This document shows positions 5,819 through 6,898 of a DNA stretch of 6,898 bases, in pieces. The stretch is from Bacillota bacterium (GTDB lineage: Bacteria; Bacillota; Clostridia; Oscillospirales; Oscillospiraceae), in the NCBI GenBank assembly GCA_009781925.1, contig WQUU01000073.1, positions 1 to 6,898 of the forward strand, given 5' to 3'. The notes under the pieces are model-generated. The model was not told where the DNA came from. It saw nothing but the letters and a program-made list of their open reading frames with translations, and searched no databases. The position numbers and the translations under genes are program-made. The stretch's first letter is position 1. Each line of letters begins with the position of its first letter.

Positions 5819-5926
5819 ATGAGAGTGGATATCAAAGATTATTTGGAGCTTCCCTATATAAGCTCGCGAATTGATTCTTACCTGCCCTACTTCTCCCACA
5901 ATTTCCCTCTTCCGGCTCCGGCATAA
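5819..5926 (+). CDS. Small hypothetical ORF (35 codons)
   Basis: ATG 5819 follows AGGGGG (5808-5813) by 5 bp, a good ribosome binding site, and the frame stops at TAA 5924-5926. The product begins MRVDIKDYLELPY and ends FPLPAPA. It is rich in aromatic residues and proline, with no membrane segment or motif I recognise. The DNA is more AT-rich than the neighbouring genes. It could be a real small protein, the remnant of a longer gene, or a leader ORF for the hydrolase downstream; it ends only 6 bp before the large hairpin. The support is the ribosome binding site and the open frame alone. Confidence 0.4.
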   Translation: MRVDIKDYLELPYISSRIDSYLPYFSHNFPLPAPA

Positions 5927-5932
5927 CCGCGC

Positions 5933-5988
5933 AAACCCCTCCGTAAACTAGAGACAAGGACAAGTCTTCACGTTTACGGAGGGGTTTT
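5933..5988 (+). terminator. 16-bp perfect hairpin, terminator-like, containing the RBS of the SleB-like gene
   Basis: AAACCCCTCCGTAAAC (5933-5948) pairs perfectly with GTTTACGGAGGGGTTT (5972-5987) around a 23-nt loop, and one further T follows. The right arm includes GGAGGGG (5978-5984), the only ribosome binding site for ATG 5992. Transcripts from upstream would either terminate here or have the start site sequestered. It may be both a terminator for the upstream genes and a translational switch. Confidence 0.75.
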
Positions 5989-5991
5989 GCC

Positions 5992-6657
5992 ATGCGAAAC
6001 AAAAAAACACTCACTCTGGCGCTCGCGCTGGTGTTCGCACTGAACATTTTGCTCATCAGCGTCTTCCAGCGGGCGGAGGCCGTGACTTATCAGAGGGGCT
6101 CCGCCGGCTCGGCGGTCAGCCAGATTCAGCTGCGGCTCAAAAACTGGGGCTACTACGGTTTTTCCGTAAACGGGCTCTACAACAGCCGCACGGAGACGGC
6201 GGTGCGGGCCTTTCAGCAGCGAAACAGCCTGCGGGTGAACGGCCTGGCCGACTCCGCCACCCTTGCCAAAATGGGGCTCCCGTCAAGTGATATTGCAGCC
6301 AGCGCTGATGCGGATGTAAAGCTCCTAGCCCGGCTCATTTCTGCGCAGGCCGGGGACGAGCCCTATCGGGTACAGGTGGCCGTAGGGGCCGTGATTTTAA
6401 ACCGCTTAAAGCACCCCTCCTTCCCTGAGACGCTGCCCGGGGTCATCTATCAGCCGGGGGCTTTCCCCTGCGTGCGCGACGGCCGCTTTGACCGGCCCTT
6501 GGCGGAGAGCGCGGTGCGCGCGGCCCGGGACGCCCTCCTCGGTGTGGATCCCTCCGGCGGAGCGCTCTGCTACCTTGGCCCCGATAACGCCGCCGGCCAG
6601 GCAATGTCATCCAAATCGCCGACAATTGAGCTCGGGCGGTATCGGTTTTTTACTTGA
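5992..6657 (+). CDS. Secreted SleB-like cell wall hydrolase with peptidoglycan-binding domain
   Basis: This 221-residue exported protein has a signal peptide: MRNKK, a hydrophobic core at 7-25, and probable cleavage after AEA (residue 30). A PG_binding_1 repeat spans about 33-96 (IQLRLKNWGYYGFSVNGLYNSR, then AVRAFQQ). A Hydrolase_2/SleB domain spans about 110-221 (QVAVGAVILNRLKHPSFP, GVIYQPGAF). Family members are lytic transglycosylases of spore cortex (SleB) or related wall enzymes. In SleB the catalytic Glu is the first Glu of an E-A/S-R-G-E motif; here the segment reads SAQAGDEP, with Gln119 in that place. The C-terminus also lacks the usual Trp/Arg-containing segment, reading AMSSKSPTIEL. 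It may be inactive, use another residue, or act as a binding protein. Start ATG 5992 has GGAGGGG 7 bp upstream, inside the 16-bp hairpin. I see no promoter that would place the start after the left arm. Confidence 0.88.
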   Translation: MRNKKTLTLALALVFALNILLISVFQRAEAVTYQRGSAGSAVSQIQLRLKNWGYYGFSVNGLYNSRTETAVRAFQQRNSLRVNGLADSATLAKMGLPSSDIAASADADVKLLARLISAQAGDEPYRVQVAVGAVILNRLKHPSFPETLPGVIYQPGAFPCVRDGRFDRPLAESAVRAARDALLGVDPSGGALCYLGPDNAAGQAMSSKSPTIELGRYRFFT

Positions 6658-6701
6658 TTTTGTACATCGTTCGACACATACGGCGCCGTGGTAAAAAAGC
6701 T

Positions 6702-6761
6702 CGCTCTGTTCACGAAAAAACCCTTGACAAGGCCACTGTCAGATGTTATATTAACAGAGCG
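6702..6761. repeat. 9-bp inverted repeat flanking the right-hand promoter
   Basis: CGCTCTGTT (6702-6710) is perfectly inverted as AACAGAGCG (6753-6761). The right copy covers the predicted transcription start and the left copy lies about 14 bp upstream of the -35 box. The placement would suit a regulator binding two half-sites, but no regulator is known here. Confidence 0.45.
6724..6752 (+). promoter_or_regulatory. Housekeeping sigma-factor promoter reading out of the right end
   Basis: TTGACA (6724-6729) and TATATT (6747-6752) are 17 bp apart, with TGT in front of the -10 box as an extended -10. Transcription should start near 6759. The gene it serves is beyond the window. Confidence 0.88.
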
Positions 6762-6898
6762 TCTCCCGGAGAGCAAGCGTGAGACGAGGGGTTTTTGCGT
6801 GTGCACCTTGTAAATTAAACAATGTAAGAAGCTTATGCAAGCGTTCCCGAGAGGGGGCGCGATTAAGCACCGAAAAGGGCAAAGGCCAGTGAACAACG
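6759..6898 (+). promoter_or_regulatory. Structured 5' leader of unknown class (incomplete at window edge)
   Basis: At least 140 nt follow the predicted start without a convincing gene. CGTCTC (6760-6765) pairs with GAGACG (6781-6786). A weak TTGT/ACAA hairpin lies at 6808-6822. GCTTA (6831-6835) pairs with TAAGC (6864-6868) and encloses an 8-bp stem GCGTTCCC/GGGGGCGC (6841-6860) closed by a GAGA (GNRA) tetraloop, leaving an asymmetric internal loop of TGCAA opposite GAT. The single-stranded-looking tail ACCGAAAAGGGCAAAGG follows. I compared it from memory with T-box, TPP, FMN, SAM, lysine, glycine, cobalamin, c-di-GMP and c-di-AMP aptamers and found no convincing match. It could be a riboswitch, a ribosomal-protein leader or a small RNA. 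Confidence 0.45.

Noticed and set aside
6680..6689. Palindrome ACGGCGCCGT after the SleB-like gene as a terminator
   Set aside because: It has no loop and no following T-run, so it cannot form a standard intrinsic terminator; it could be a chance palindrome or a protein site.
6799..6898. 5' end of a group II intron (GTGTG boundary after a T-run downstream of a hairpin)
   Set aside because: The GUGYG-like start and its position after a stem-loop fit a class C insertion, but I found no other intron landmark (domain V, EBS/IBS pairing) and the window ends too soon.
6835..6898. ORF open to the window edge starting ATG 6835
   Set aside because: It has only a weak AAGAAG upstream, lies within the strongest hairpin of the leader, and its product matches nothing I recognise.
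6841..6898. Glycine riboswitch half-site (ACCGAAAAGGGCAA)
   Set aside because: It resembles the CCGAAGG-GCAA core, but with extra bases and no good P2 helix; the rest of the aptamer would be outside the window.
1..6898. CRISPR array, tRNA, rRNA or complete insertion sequence
   Set aside because: I looked for regularly spaced direct repeats, cloverleaf signatures, conserved rRNA segments and transposase motifs and found none.

Overview
The window looks like a piece of a GC-rich, endospore-forming Clostridia chromosome; an Oscillospirales-type organism is my inference. Support comes from a T-box tRNA-sensing leader, a SleB/Hydrolase_2 cortex-lysis-type enzyme, strong Gram-positive ribosome binding sites, and short palindromic repeats scattered between genes. 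All genes recognised here are on the + strand. The long minus-strand reading frames are shadows of GC-rich coding sequence.

Left part (1-1599): the C-terminal end of a radical SAM protein of the 'putative DNA modification/repair' type, a 128-bp palindromic repeat element, a VOC/glyoxalase-fold gene, and the uncharacterised DNA-metabolism protein TIGR03915/DUF4130. The last two overlap by ATGA. The radical SAM and TIGR03915 proteins are a known but functionally uncharacterised pair; here a VOC gene sits between them.

Middle (1596-4700): a second palindromic element runs directly into a near-consensus promoter (TTGACA-17-TATGAT), followed by a full T-box leader with a plausible threonine ACC specifier and a leader terminator. 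The first gene after the T-box is not thrS but an Fpg/Nei-like DNA glycosylase lacking the usual N-terminal catalytic proline. thrS follows, encoding a ThrRS without a TGS domain. A third palindromic element separates these two genes. The glycosylase therefore appears to be under threonyl-tRNA control.

Right part (4701-6898): a degenerate palindromic repeat, then a GNAT-NUDIX fusion protein and a small 35-codon ORF. Next comes a 16-bp perfect hairpin whose right arm holds the ribosome binding site of a secreted SleB-like hydrolase. That hydrolase has Gln where the family has its catalytic Glu. The window ends with a second near-consensus promoter reading into a hairpin-rich leader that I could not assign to a class and that runs off the edge.

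The most notable points are the T-box/glycosylase/thrS arrangement, the palindromic elements that supply stop codons to upstream genes, the altered active sites of the glycosylase and SleB homologues, and the unidentified leader at the right end.
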